58,944 nt of DNA from an uncultured Bacteroidales bacterium (lineage in GTDB: Bacteria; Bacteroidota; Bacteroidia; Bacteroidales; Bacteroidaceae), in the NCBI GenBank assembly GCA_947303715.1, contig CAMYYY010000013.1, positions 1-58,944 on the forward strand, read 5' to 3'. Of this stretch, positions 7,480 through 15,840 are shown in pieces. The position numbers were made by a program, and so were the translations under genes. Each line of letters begins with the position of its first letter. Position 1 is the stretch's first letter. The notes under the pieces were generated by a model, which searched no databases, was not told the DNA's origin, and saw nothing but the letters and a program-made list of their open reading frames with translations.

Positions 7480-9836
7480 AAAAATCATTCATCCTCCTGC
7501 TTTCCTTTTTAGCCCTGCTGGCCAGTTGTAAGCCCCAGAGCAAGCGCCCCCGTACTACCGACGAGTCGAAGCCCGCCTTCGTCTCCATCCTCTCGCTCGA
7601 CTCGCTTCCGCCCAGCATCGACCTCACCATGGACCTTAGCACCTGCTCCTACGAGGAGCTGCGCCTGCTTCGTGCCTATCCCTACGCCCTCCACGGCCAT
7701 TGGTTCATCGAGAGCGACATCAACGCCTTCTTCGACCTCCGCAGCAACTGGTACTATCAGGCCTGCTGCGACCGCTACAAGGACGGCTATCCGTGGGACA
7801 GCGACTACGAGGCGGAAATGGCTGCCACACCCCTCACCGACGAGGAACGCGACTTCATCCGCCGCATCGACGAACTTATGGCCGCGATGAGGGGCGAGAC
7901 GTTCATCCACAGCCACCTGCTCAACCCCTCGCTGGCAGTCAACATGTATCAGGTGTCCCAGAAGCCCGAGGCCCTCGACGCCCATCTACGCGACCATAAC
8001 TTCGCCTTGCAGCCCTCAGGCTACAACCAGCTCTTCCAGGTCTACGAGGAGAACGACTACCGCATGATGCCGTCGTTCATCACCTCCGACCTCTTCCTCC
8101 AGACCTTCCACATGTACTTCAGCTATGTGCTGAAATACCTGGAGACCTTCCAGTTCATCCCTGCCCTGAAGACGCTCTGCACCACGCTCTACCACCAGTC
8201 CATGAACGAGTACAAGACGCTCATCGCGGCCCCTGCCTACACGCGCGACAATACCGCCCGTGCCGCCACCTTCTTCGCCATCGCCCTCCGTCTGCTCGAC
8301 GACACCAAGGTGGCCGTCCCCCAGGGCTTCGAAGAAATCTATGCCGGAGAGCTGGCCCGCATCGAGGCGCTCAACGACGACGTCTCCCTGCTCTACCCCT
8401 CCGAGGCCCTGTTCAGCTACAGCCTCTTCAAGCCTCGTGGGCACTACACCCGCAACGAGCAGGCCCAGCGCTATTTCCGCGCCATGATGTGGCTGCAGAC
8501 GGTCTTCTTCTGTGCCGACGACATCTCCTCCGAGAGCCCCTGCCTCCACATGGCCACCCTGCTGGGACGTGCCGGCGACAAGGCCATGGAGGCCTACCAC
8601 AAAGTCACCGTCCCCCTGGACTTCCTGATGGGCGAAGCCGACAACCTCTCTGTCGAGGAGCTCTGGAACTGCCGTAATGCCGACGACATCCAGACGGCCA
8701 TCGACAAGCTCTTCGAAAAGCGCAACCGCATCACCCCGCCCATCGCCAACGACTGCGTGAAGAAGGTCAACTTCATGCCCCAGCGCTACACCCCCGATGC
8801 CGAAATCCTCGGCCGTCTGGTGGACGTCAGGCCCGATGCCGAACGCGCCTACCCGAAGGGGCTCGACGTCCTCTCCGCCTTTGGCGTCCGCGCCGCCGAC
8901 ACCCTCCTCGACACCCTCTACCACGAGTCTGCCGCGTGGGACAAGTACATCCCCGAGATGAACAAACTGAAGAACATCTTCGCCCACTATGCCGACGACA
9001 GCATGTACGCCGCGTGGATGCGCCTGCTCGTCCAGATGCAGAGCGTCGGCAAGGAGGCCCCAGGCTTCACGCTCACGCCCGCTTGGCGATGCAAGAACCT
9101 CAATACTGCCCTCGCCTCGTGGGCCGAGCTCAAGCACGACGCCATCCTCTATGCCGAGCAGCCCATGGCTGCCGAGTGCGGCGGGGGGAGCGACTTCCCC
9201 GAGCTCGTCAAGGTGAACTACGTCGAGCCTAACATCCCCTTCTGGAAGGGACTGACAGCCCTCATCGACCAGCTCGGCGCTGTGCTCAAGAGCGTCGGCA
9301 TCACCGACCCCGACCTCCTCGACAAGTCCGAGCGCCTGCGCGAGTTCACCCAGCTCTGCCTCGAGGTGGCTGAGGACGAGCACGTCGGGCGCACCACCTC
9401 TGCCGAGAAGCAGCAGATACTCTCCATCCTCGGCAGCCACATCGAGTGGTTCACCCTCTCCATCCTCGACCCCGAGCAGGAGGTTGCCAGGTGGGGCGAC
9501 ATCAAGGGTGCCGAGCGCTCCATCGCCCTCGTTGCCGACATCTATACCCGCAACGTCGAGGGCTGCCCCAAGGACGGCATCCTCTGCGAGGCCACGGGCA
9601 ACGCCAACACCATCTACGTCCTCGTGCGTGTAGGCGGCGAGACCTACCTCACGCGTGGCGCCACCTTCAGCTACTACGAGTTTGTGCGCCCGCTCGGCAA
9701 CCGCCTCACCGACGAGGAGTGGCAGCAGATGCTCGAGCGCGGCGAAGCCCCAGCCGTACCCGAGTGGATGGCCCCCTGGCTCCTCACCCAGCCCGCCACC
9801 GTCGGCGACAAGTTCATCTACAGCACAGGATGCTAA
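7476..9836 (+). CDS. DUF3160 lipoprotein with YARHG-like segment
   Basis: A 786-residue lipoprotein (signal MKKSFILLLSFLALLASC, lipobox Cys18). Residues about 50-90 look like a YARHG domain (LRLLRAYPYALHGHWF), an extracellular module of unknown role. The rest matches the DUF3160 family by its opening FALQPSGYNQLFQVYE, by the SDLFLQTFHMYFSY helix and by the ending KFIYSTGC. DUF3160 proteins are large, helical, secreted and functionally uncharacterised. The start overlaps the stop of the upstream lipoprotein by 4 bp, which supports a shared operon and perhaps a shared complex. A palindromic repeat begins 3 bp after the stop codon. Confidence 0.85.
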   Translation: MKKSFILLLSFLALLASCKPQSKRPRTTDESKPAFVSILSLDSLPPSIDLTMDLSTCSYEELRLLRAYPYALHGHWFIESDINAFFDLRSNWYYQACCDRYKDGYPWDSDYEAEMAATPLTDEERDFIRRIDELMAAMRGETFIHSHLLNPSLAVNMYQVSQKPEALDAHLRDHNFALQPSGYNQLFQVYEENDYRMMPSFITSDLFLQTFHMYFSYVLKYLETFQFIPALKTLCTTLYHQSMNEYKTLIAAPAYTRDNTARAATFFAIALRLLDDTKVAVPQGFEEIYAGELARIEALNDDVSLLYPSEALFSYSLFKPRGHYTRNEQAQRYFRAMMWLQTVFFCADDISSESPCLHMATLLGRAGDKAMEAYHKVTVPLDFLMGEADNLSVEELWNCRNADDIQTAIDKLFEKRNRITPPIANDCVKKVNFMPQRYTPDAEILGRLVDVRPDAERAYPKGLDVLSAFGVRAADTLLDTLYHESAAWDKYIPEMNKLKNIFAHYADDSMYAAWMRLLVQMQSVGKEAPGFTLTPAWRCKNLNTALASWAELKHDAILYAEQPMAAECGGGSDFPELVKVNYVEPNIPFWKGLTALIDQLGAVLKSVGITDPDLLDKSERLREFTQLCLEVAEDEHVGRTTSAEKQQILSILGSHIEWFTLSILDPEQEVARWGDIKGAERSIALVADIYTRNVEGCPKDGILCEATGNANTIYVLVRVGGETYLTRGATFSYYEFVRPLGNRLTDEEWQQMLERGEAPAVPEWMAPWLLTQPATVGDKFIYSTGC

Positions 9837-9838
9837 GG

Positions 9839-10001
9839 AGACCCACCCCCAACCCCTCCCGTGGAGGAGGGGAGCGGAAGTGATTAATGATTAGTGAATA
9901 GTGATTAGAGATTAGTGATAAGATAATTCCCATGAACTCAAAACAATCATCTACTCACTATTCACTAATCACTAATCACTCCCACCTTTGGGGGTGGGTC
10001 T
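9839..10001. repeat. 163-bp palindrome containing the CapA-like start codon
   Basis: The outer arms are AGACCCACCCCCAA (9839-9852) and its complement ending at 10001. The inner arms are 26-bp blocks of 7-bp repeats (GATTAGT type at about 9879-9904; its complement ACTAATC at about 9955-9980) pairing with a single mismatch. The ATG of the next gene (9932) lies in the loop, and the right arm is translated as the start of its signal peptide. A further CCTCC/GGAGG hairpin lies in the left outer part. Confidence 0.8.
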
Positions 10002-10912
10002 TTATTCTTTTTCTCCTCTCCTGTGGAGGAGAAAAAGAAGATGGCCTGACCCTCCTTTTCACGGGCGATGTGCTGCTCGATCGCGGCGTGCGCCCTATCG
10101 TAGAGCAACATGGCGTGCCCTACCTCTTCGAGGGCGTGGCCGACGACTTCGCCCGTGCCGATGCCGTCATCGTCAACCTCGAGTGTCCCTTGGCCGACAC
10201 CCTCTCGCCCATCGGCAAACAGTACATCTTCCATGCCCCCACGCGCTATGCTGCCGGCCTGCGCCAGGCGGGCATCACCCACGCCTGCCTGGCCAACAAC
10301 CACACCAACGACCAGTCGCGTCGCGGCCTCCGCTCCACCGCTCAGGCCTTGGAGGAGGCAGGCATCACACCCCTCGGCTACGGCACGTCGGCAGCCGTTT
10401 GCACGCAGCCCACGCTCATCCGCAAGAACGGCGTGACCGCCGCCATCTTCAACTCCGTCGCCCTCCCCCTCGAGAACTGGGTACCCTCCGACAGCCTGCC
10501 CGACGTCTGCCAGCTGCGTGCCGAGGCCCTTGCCGCCGTCATCCATGCCTACAAGGCCGCCCACCCCGACCACTACACCATCGCCGTCCTCCATTGGGGC
10601 GCCGAGTTTCAGCAGTCGCCGTCCATGCGCCAGCGCCTCGGAGCTGCCGCCCTCGCCAGCGCCGGCTGCGACGCCGTCATCGGCCATCACCCCCACGTCG
10701 TGCAGCCCTACGAGCAGATAAGCACCCCGGATGACCCGAGACAGATGCCCGTCTTCTACAGCCTCGGCAACTTCGTCTTCGACCAGACGTCGCTCTCCAC
10801 CCGTCGTGCCGCGATGGCAGAGCTCATCCTCACCCCCGACAGCCTCGCGGCCCGCGCCATCCCCGTCACCCTCCGCCATTGCCGCCCCACTAACCGCTCG
10901 AGAACTAATTAA
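9932..10912 (+). CDS. CapA-family lipoprotein (metallophosphatase fold)
   Basis: A 326-residue predicted lipoprotein with core WGWVFILFLLS and lipobox Cys31. The catalytic-type motifs of the CapA/PgsA (poly-gamma-glutamate synthesis, metallophosphatase-like) family appear in order: LLFTGDVLLD (metal-binding Asp46), NLECPLA, CLANNHTND, LHWGAEF, IGHHPHV and YSLGNFVFD. In Bacteroidales such proteins usually stand alone, without capB/capC, and their substrate is unknown; none of those partners is here. Residues 1-22 are encoded by repeats: 7-bp units give THYSLITNHS and the end of a palindromic element gives HLWGWV. The natural start may thus have been displaced. The C-terminus is slightly ragged (RPTNRSRTN), again from spacer-like DNA. 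Confidence 0.85.
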   Translation: MNSKQSSTHYSLITNHSHLWGWVFILFLLSCGGEKEDGLTLLFTGDVLLDRGVRPIVEQHGVPYLFEGVADDFARADAVIVNLECPLADTLSPIGKQYIFHAPTRYAAGLRQAGITHACLANNHTNDQSRRGLRSTAQALEEAGITPLGYGTSAAVCTQPTLIRKNGVTAAIFNSVALPLENWVPSDSLPDVCQLRAEALAAVIHAYKAAHPDHYTIAVLHWGAEFQQSPSMRQRLGAAALASAGCDAVIGHHPHVVQPYEQISTPDDPRQMPVFYSLGNFVFDQTSLSTRRAAMAELILTPDSLAARAIPVTLRHCRPTNRSRTN

Positions 10913-11253
10913 GAGTTGAATGTCCCGCTTGCTGTGCACCGCTCACGGAGCAATTTCGATGCAAAGATACAACATCGTTTTCACATGGATTCCCACTTCC
11001 AACGAGAGCATCTTCTCGCGCCATTTCTTGCCCAATTATGAACTATGAACTATGAATTATGAACTAAACCCGTCCCCCCAGCGTTTTACGTAAGTAGTTA
11101 TGGTTGTGATAGTTCAAGCATTTTCGGGTTTTAGTTTAAGTCCAAAGTTTTAGTTTTTTCTACCATAAAGTTTCTGATTTTCTGCGAGACTAACAAACAA
11201 AGACGCCGAAAAATAACGCAGTGGAATAATAATTTATCGCATTGCGCTGCCGA

Positions 11254-11302
11254 GCCAGCCCACTGGGCAAATCTGCCAGCCCACTGTGCTGTCGCGCCGG
11301 CC
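11254..11302. repeat. 21-bp tandem array, 2-3 units
   Basis: GCCAGCCCACTG begins at 11254 and 11275, and a degenerate third unit (GCCGGCC) at 11296: exactly 21 bp apart. The sequence is unrelated to the other arrays in the window except for its period. Confidence 0.7.
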
Positions 11303-11446
11303 ATTTAAGATTTAGTGTAGCCGAGGCAATGTCCTCCTATTCCGGCATGACAAGTACGCCTGAGCGCATATACATCCTTAATACATTCACCGACAAAGAG
11401 TTACAATCGGTCAAAAACAATTCGTCTGATTCACAGCACATTGAGT

Positions 11447-11637
11447 AAACTAACAAAATAACATTTTATATTTTATATTTTCTATCCCGATACTTCCTAC
11501 CCTTCGGGAGAAGGTTAAATATATATTATACAATATATATTTATTTATATATAATAATAAATCGTAATCATCACCCTCAACCGAAGGAAAGATGAAAAAA
11601 GAAAATATAAAATGTTATTTTGTTATTTTGTTAGTTT
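11447..11637. repeat. Large inverted repeat with AT-rich core
   Basis: The left arm (11447-11482, AAACTAACAAAATAACATTT and on) and right arm (11601-11637) are reverse complements over about 36 bp, apart from an 8-bp unit-number difference (AAAATAAC). The core has a CCCTTCGGGAGAAGG hairpin and long TA-rich stretches. The layout matches 77-260: short-tandem-repeat arms around an AT-rich centre. Confidence 0.8.
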
Positions 11638-11785
11638 CGTAAGTTTCTCCTCCACTTATCCCGAGTCGCGACAGAGGTCGAGCGTAGTTCAATAGGTCAA
11701 CGGGTGACAGGTGAGAATGGAGAATTGATAATTGAGATTAATGTGTGTAGTCGGAACTTTGTCGGACATGGGCGGCGGCTCGGAA

Positions 11786-11845
11786 CGGACGGAACAGCGA
11801 GTGTAAAGCAAACTTTTTTGCCCTGCCGAGTCGTGACGGACGTAG
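11786..11845. repeat. 60-bp dispersed repeat, copy 1
   Basis: The block begins CGGACGGAACAGCGAGTG and ends CTGCCGAGTCGTGACGGACG plus TAG. It matches, in opposite orientation, 14227-14289 with few differences outside a variable middle. A partial copy (CCCGAGTCGCGACAGAGG) is at about 11659. Confidence 0.7.
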
Positions 11846-11868
11846 ACAAAGTCAAAAATGCAAAAATA

Positions 11869-11983
11869 TTTGCATTATCACTCGGCTTGCACTACCTTTA
11901 ACCCCCTACGGGGCTTTTAGATAGGGGTCGCCTCGGAAAAATCCAAATAAATTTGGTTTTTCGCTCGGCTCACCCTATCTTTG
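11869..11983 (+). promoter_or_regulatory. Tandem promoter module with internal hairpin (copy 2)
   Basis: Copy of the module at 483-598. First site: TTTG 11869-11872, TACCTTTA 11893-11900 (20-bp spacer). Then a CCCC-CTAC-GGGG hairpin followed by CTTTTA, the conserved block AGATAGGGGTCGCCTCGGAA, the inverted repeat CCAAAT-AA-ATTTGG, and the second site TTTG 11952-11955 with TATCTTTG 11976-11983 (20-bp spacer). It drives the GH20 gene. Confidence 0.75.
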
Positions 11984-12007
11984 TCTGGCGTAATGAGAAA
12001 AAGGAAA

Positions 12008-13585
12008 ATGAAGACAGCAAGATTGTCACAAACTGTATTTGACACGACGGCCAGGCGCAGGGGCTTCGGCGCCACGTGGCGGGTGCGACGGCTGCTGCTT
12101 GCGCTTGCCTTCTGGCCGGTGTGCATCCATGCCCAGACCCTGCCGACGAACTTGATACCGATGCCGGTGGAGTATTCGGTACGCTCGGGATGTGTCGCCC
12201 CTGACGAGATGGCCGGCCTGCACGAAAGGGTGCGCATCTCGGAAAAGGCGCTCCGTCGCCGACTGAAGGGCAGGAATCTGGCGGACTGGCAGCTGAGGTC
12301 GGCCTATTGGCTGGAGCTTGGGAGGAGGCGCGTGAGGATTGTGGCGGCTGACGAGGAGGGCGTGTTCTATGCCCGGCAGACGCTCAGGATGATGGCTTCC
12401 GTGGACAGCCTGCTGACCTGCTGCACGATTCTTGACTGGCCGCGCTTCCGCTACAGGGGCGTGATGCTGGACGAGAGCCGCCATTTCCAGGGGAAGGACT
12501 TCGTGCTGAAGCAGCTGGAGATGATGGCCCGCCTGAAGATGAACCGCTTCCACTTCCATCTGGTGGACAATCCCGGCTGGCGGGTGCAGATTGATGCCTT
12601 TCCGCGGCTCACCCAGTTGACGGCCTGGCGCCCTGAAGCCTTCTTCTGGGACTGGGAAAAGGATGCGACGGGCGGGCCCTTCGTGGAGGAGGGTACGCCT
12701 GGGGCTTACGGCGGGTACTATACCAAGCTGGATGTGGCCGACATCCTCGCCTTTGCCCACGAGAGGCACATCGAGGTGATTCCCGAAATAGAGATGCCTG
12801 GGCATAACTACGAGACGCGTGCGGCTTATCCCGAGCTGGCCTGCAGCCTGCCGAACGGCGGGAAGGACCCCTGGGAACTCTGCCCTGGTAAGGAGAGCAC
12901 CTTCGAGTTTCTGGAGAAGGTGCTGCTGGAGGTTTTCGACATGTTCCCTTCGACCTATATCCACATCGGGGGCGACGAGGCCCGCAAGAACAACTGGAGG
13001 CTCTGTCCCGACTGCCAGGCGCGCATGAAAGCCGAGGGGCTTGAGGGGGCGGAGGAGCTGCAGAGCTATATGATCAGGCGGATAGAACGCTTTGCCCATG
13101 AGCATGGCAAGCGCATCATCGGCTGGGACGAAATCGTGCAGGGAGGACTAGCGCAGGATGCTACCGTGATGTCGTGGCACGGAACGGAGGCTGGCCTGCA
13201 GGCCATCCGCGAGGGCCACGATGTGATTTTCACGCCCACGCACTACTGCTATCTGGATTATCATCAGGACCCGGCGCAGTTCAGGCCTGTGGGGCGTTAT
13301 CTGCCCTTGGAGAAAGTCTATTCGTTCGAACCCATGGCCGAGGGTGTTTCCGAGGCTGATGCACATCATGTATTGGGCGTGCAGGGCAACCTGTGGACGG
13401 AGCATGTCCAGGATGCCTGGCATGCCGAGATGATGCTCTATCCCCGCGTGTTCGCGATTGCCGAGACGGGCTGGAGTCCGGCTGAGAAGAAGGACTGGCC
13501 GGACTTCGAACGAAGGGCGTCGGTCCTGTCGGCTGCCGCCCGCGGATGGGGTTACACGGTGTACCCTCCTGACCAGCAGCCATAA
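12008..13585 (+). CDS. Beta-N-acetylhexosaminidase, GH20
   Basis: A 525-residue exo-hexosaminidase that releases terminal beta-linked GlcNAc or GalNAc. The N-terminus has a long Arg-rich n-region and the hydrophobic core LLLALAFWPVCIHA, cleaved near AQ. Then come a small GH20b-like domain (about 45-145) and the (beta/alpha)8 catalytic domain (about 147-510). Key motifs: FHFHLVDNPGWR (172-183), IPEIEMPGH (258-266), the catalytic pair Asp323-Glu324 in HIGGDEA, WDEIVQGG and VQGNLWTE. The domain is minimal, with no C-terminal binding module. The ATG at 12008 is chosen over upstream ATG (11993) and TTG (11981) codons because the -7 box ends at 11983 and the resulting spacing equals that of the module's other copy. 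Confidence 0.93.
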   Translation: MKTARLSQTVFDTTARRRGFGATWRVRRLLLALAFWPVCIHAQTLPTNLIPMPVEYSVRSGCVAPDEMAGLHERVRISEKALRRRLKGRNLADWQLRSAYWLELGRRRVRIVAADEEGVFYARQTLRMMASVDSLLTCCTILDWPRFRYRGVMLDESRHFQGKDFVLKQLEMMARLKMNRFHFHLVDNPGWRVQIDAFPRLTQLTAWRPEAFFWDWEKDATGGPFVEEGTPGAYGGYYTKLDVADILAFAHERHIEVIPEIEMPGHNYETRAAYPELACSLPNGGKDPWELCPGKESTFEFLEKVLLEVFDMFPSTYIHIGGDEARKNNWRLCPDCQARMKAEGLEGAEELQSYMIRRIERFAHEHGKRIIGWDEIVQGGLAQDATVMSWHGTEAGLQAIREGHDVIFTPTHYCYLDYHQDPAQFRPVGRYLPLEKVYSFEPMAEGVSEADAHHVLGVQGNLWTEHVQDAWHAEMMLYPRVFAIAETGWSPAEKKDWPDFERRASVLSAAARGWGYTVYPPDQQP

Positions 13586-13623
13586 GCCCCTGGCACAAAA
13601 AAACAAACAAAAAAACTCGTGTG

Positions 13624-14181
13624 ATGCAAAAGAGACGGATTACGGAAATGGGACGTCTGGACGTGGAGGCGTTCCGCAAGGCGGCGAAGATGCCGCTGGT
13701 GGTGGTGCTGGACAATGTGAGGAGCTTCCACAACGTGGGGGCGGTATTCCGCACGGCAGATGCGTACCGCGTGGAGCGCATCGTGCTGTGCGGCATGACG
13801 GCCCAGCCGCCGGCGCCGGAGATTCACAAGACGGCCCTGGGGGCCGAGGATGCCGTGGCCTGGACGTACGAGGCGGACACGCTGGAGGCCGTGCGGAAAC
13901 TAAAGGACGAGGGATACAGGGTGCTGGCCATCGAGCAGGCTCACGGCAGCACGCCCTTGCAGGAGCTGGACACCCTCATCGACGAAGCGCCTCAGGGGAG
14001 GTTTGCCGTTATCCTCGGCCACGAGGTGAAGGGGGTGCAGCAGGAGGTGGTGGACGCGGCTGACGGCTGCCTGGAGCTGCCGCAGTTCGGCACGAAGCAC
14101 TCGCTCAACGTCTCCGTAACCGCCGGCATCGTCATCTGGGAGTTCGCGAAGAGGCTGATAAAATTAGGAATTAGAAATTAG
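13624..14181 (+). CDS. TrmH/SpoU-family RNA 2'-O-methyltransferase
   Basis: A 185-residue SPOUT methyltransferase, which methylates ribose 2'-OH groups in tRNA or rRNA using S-adenosylmethionine. The three SpoU motifs are visible: LDNVRSFHNVGAVFRTADA (motif 1, Asn and Arg), the VILGHEVKGVQ region (motif 2) and LPQFGTKHSLNVSVTAGI (motif 3). It is a short form without the N-terminal substrate-binding domain of RlmB. The exact target is not predictable. The start could be GTG at 13621 or ATG at 13624. The last residues (KLGIRN) and stop codon are encoded by a 7-bp ATTAGGA repeat, so the C-terminus appears to have run into repeat DNA. Confidence 0.88.
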   Translation: MQKRRITEMGRLDVEAFRKAAKMPLVVVLDNVRSFHNVGAVFRTADAYRVERIVLCGMTAQPPAPEIHKTALGAEDAVAWTYEADTLEAVRKLKDEGYRVLAIEQAHGSTPLQELDTLIDEAPQGRFAVILGHEVKGVQQEVVDAADGCLELPQFGTKHSLNVSVTAGIVIWEFAKRLIKLGIRN

Positions 14182-14226
14182 GAATTAAAAAGGACTTGTT
14201 GACTCGTTGACTTGTTGAGCTCTGCT

Positions 14227-14289
14227 CTACGTCCGTCGCGACTCGGCAGAGATTGTGCAAGCACATCTTTGCACTCGCTGCTCCGTCCG
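14227..14289. repeat. 60-bp dispersed repeat, copy 2, flanked by 8-bp repeats
   Basis: This block runs from CTACGTCCGTCGCGACTCGG to CTCCGTCCG and is the reverse-complement relative of 11786-11845. It is flanked directly by GTTGACTT/GTTGACTC 8-bp units on both sides (about 14197-14220 and 14288-14304). The spacer is that between the convergent methyltransferase and M28 genes. Confidence 0.7.
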
Positions 14290-14302
14290 TTGACTCGTTG
14301 AC

Positions 14303-15721
14303 TTATTTCTCAATAAAATCGATGACGAGCTGCATGACGGGCAGGGCGCTGTCGAAGCGGATGTGGTAGATATCGTCGAGGGGGGTGTGGTAGAAGGGGA
14401 AGGCATCGCCGCCCTCGTTCTCGAAGAATACGCAGGGCACGCCACGAACGGCAAAGGGATAGTGGTCGCTATTGGCAGCAAGGGCGCCACGCTCCAGCTC
14501 GCGGAAGTAGCCGCCCTGACGATTCAGCTCGTCGAAACGACGCCAACCATCCATACCTGCCTCGCTGGCTTCGGAGTAGAGATTGGGGTTGTTGTCGCCA
14601 ATCATATCGATGTTGATAAGGTATTTCACACGGTCGAGCGGCACGAGGGGGTGCTCGGCGTAGTAGGTGGAGCCGTAGAGCCCGCAGTCCTCGCCCGAGA
14701 CGGAGAGGAAGAGGATGTCGAACGGCGGACGATGGTGGGCGAAATAGCGCGCCAGGGTCAGCAGGGCTGCCGTGCCCGAGGCGTTGTCGTTGGCGCCATA
14801 GTAGATGACGTTAGGGCCGAAGGTGCCAAGATGGTCGTAGTGGGCGGTAAAGACGTAGCAGCTGTCGTGGCGCAAGCCGTCGATGCGGGCTATGACGTTC
14901 TCCGCCGGATAATCCTTATAGAACTGGTTATCCACATCGATGGTAACCTGCCCACCCGTTGACCCGTTGACTTGTTGACTCGTTGACCTATTAAAAGCAT
15001 CGGCGCGCACCCAGACGTCGGGCTTGGGGTGGACGGTAGAGGACTCGGCCTTGTAGTATTTCAGAGGAAGGGTCTCCCCCACCCCCTCCTGAAGGAGGGG
15101 TGACTTTAAGTCCTTCCCTTTAGGGGAGGATTTAGGAGAGGCTTTACTCTTATACGGCTCGTACGTGAGCGTGCGTTGCTCAGGATGTTCCCAAAGCAGC
15201 ATCATGCCCGCCCAGGAGAGGGTGGTGTCGGCCTTGAGGCGCGTGATGTCAGGGCGGAAATAGCGGGCCATGAAGTAGTCGCACGCCACGAAGGCGCCCT
15301 GGTACTCAGGCCGTTGGAGGTCATCGAGGAGCTGCCCAGGCGTGTAACCCAGCGTGTCGAGGCGGTAGAGGGGGAAGGTGCCGTGGATGGCAGGCGAGAA
15401 CTCGCGCAAGGTCCATTCGTAGCCTGGGGCGAGGACTTGGCCGTCGATGCTGAGCGAAGCCTGGCCGGCGTGGGTGTTGACGTCGAAGGTGAAGGGCTGG
15501 GTCTCCACGCCATCCACGCCCGCACGACGGTACTCGCGCTGGAGGTATGCCGAGGTCAGCTTGACGCCATCCTTGGCGTAGCCCCTGCCCTGATAGCGAG
15601 GGGAGCTGAGCTCCGTCACCACACGACGGTAGTACTTCATGTCGGGAGCCGAAGGCTTACACCCTATAAATAAAAAAGAAACAGCGACAACAACTGCCGC
15701 AAAACCAGACTTACGCTGCAT
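14303..15721 (-). CDS. M28 family metallopeptidase lipoprotein
   Basis: A 472-residue lipoprotein (signal MQRKSGFAAVVVAVSFLFIG, then Cys). It has a protease-associated-like insert and the C-terminal M28 aminopeptidase domain with two-zinc ligands: THE-equivalent TAHYDHLG (His), GANDNASG (Asp), SGEDCGL (catalytic Glu plus ligand Asp), INIDMIGD (Asp) and FYHTPLDD (His). All ligands are intact. Two repeat-derived inserts lie just ahead of the catalytic core: SPKGKDLKSPLLQEG from a palindromic element (15071-15143) and RSTSQQVNGSTGGQ from an 8-bp repeat (14956-14990). The ATG at 15739 is an alternative start. Upstream, TATCTTCG on the minus strand (15763-15770) fits a -7 box. Confidence 0.88.
   Translation of the reverse strand: MQRKSGFAAVVVAVSFLFIGCKPSAPDMKYYRRVVTELSSPRYQGRGYAKDGVKLTSAYLQREYRRAGVDGVETQPFTFDVNTHAGQASLSIDGQVLAPGYEWTLREFSPAIHGTFPLYRLDTLGYTPGQLLDDLQRPEYQGAFVACDYFMARYFRPDITRLKADTTLSWAGMMLLWEHPEQRTLTYEPYKSKASPKSSPKGKDLKSPLLQEGVGETLPLKYYKAESSTVHPKPDVWVRADAFNRSTSQQVNGSTGGQVTIDVDNQFYKDYPAENVIARIDGLRHDSCYVFTAHYDHLGTFGPNVIYYGANDNASGTAALLTLARYFAHHRPPFDILFLSVSGEDCGLYGSTYYAEHPLVPLDRVKYLINIDMIGDNNPNLYSEASEAGMDGWRRFDELNRQGGYFRELERGALAANSDHYPFAVRGVPCVFFENEGGDAFPFYHTPLDDIYHIRFDSALPVMQLVIDFIEK
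14956..14990 (-). repeat. In-frame 8-bp tandem repeat in the M28 gene
   Basis: About four 8-bp units (GTTGACCC, GTTGACTT, GTTGACTC, GTTGACCT on the plus strand) are translated on the minus strand as the polar run NRSTSQQVNGSTGGQV. Gain or loss of one unit would shift the frame. Confidence 0.75.
15071..15143 (-). repeat. Palindromic element translated in the M28 gene
   Basis: On the minus strand it reads from AAGCCTCTCCTAAA to CCCCTCCTTCAGGAGGGG and GGGGGAGACC. It has the same order and same reading frame as the element at 19427-19486, yielding SPKGKDLKSPLLQEGVGE. Confidence 0.8.
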
Positions 15722-15762
15722 AATTCCTACATTATTCATAAAACAACTTTTATTTCGCGGCG

Positions 15763-15770
15763 AAGATAGC
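15763..15770 (-). promoter_or_regulatory. -7 promoter box for the M28 gene
   Basis: TATCTTCG on the minus strand lies 24-42 bp upstream of the two possible M28 starts. The 70-bp spacer also serves the divergent GH43 gene, for which TTTG (15777-15780) and a TCTTTG sequence near 15802 are possible plus-strand elements. Confidence 0.5.
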
Positions 15771-15840
15771 GGAAAAATTTGGAAATACGAAGAAAAAGGC
15801 TTTTCTTTGCAAAAAATATTCACTTCAGAAATTTACCCCA

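Larger units (their letters stand above)
10913..12007. other. Gene-free repeat island
   Basis: About 1.1 kb with no credible gene. It holds a 7-bp repeat (ATGAACT units, 11037-11066), a 21-bp array (11254-11302), a large inverted repeat with AT-rich centre (11447-11637), a 60-bp dispersed repeat (11786-11845) and a copy of the tandem promoter module (11869-11983). Small open frames at 11242-11448 and 11704-11901 run through these repeats and look spurious. Confidence 0.75.

Noticed and set aside
11242..11901. Two short plus-strand open frames in the repeat island
   Set aside because: Both run through dispersed repeats and inverted repeats and resemble no known protein.
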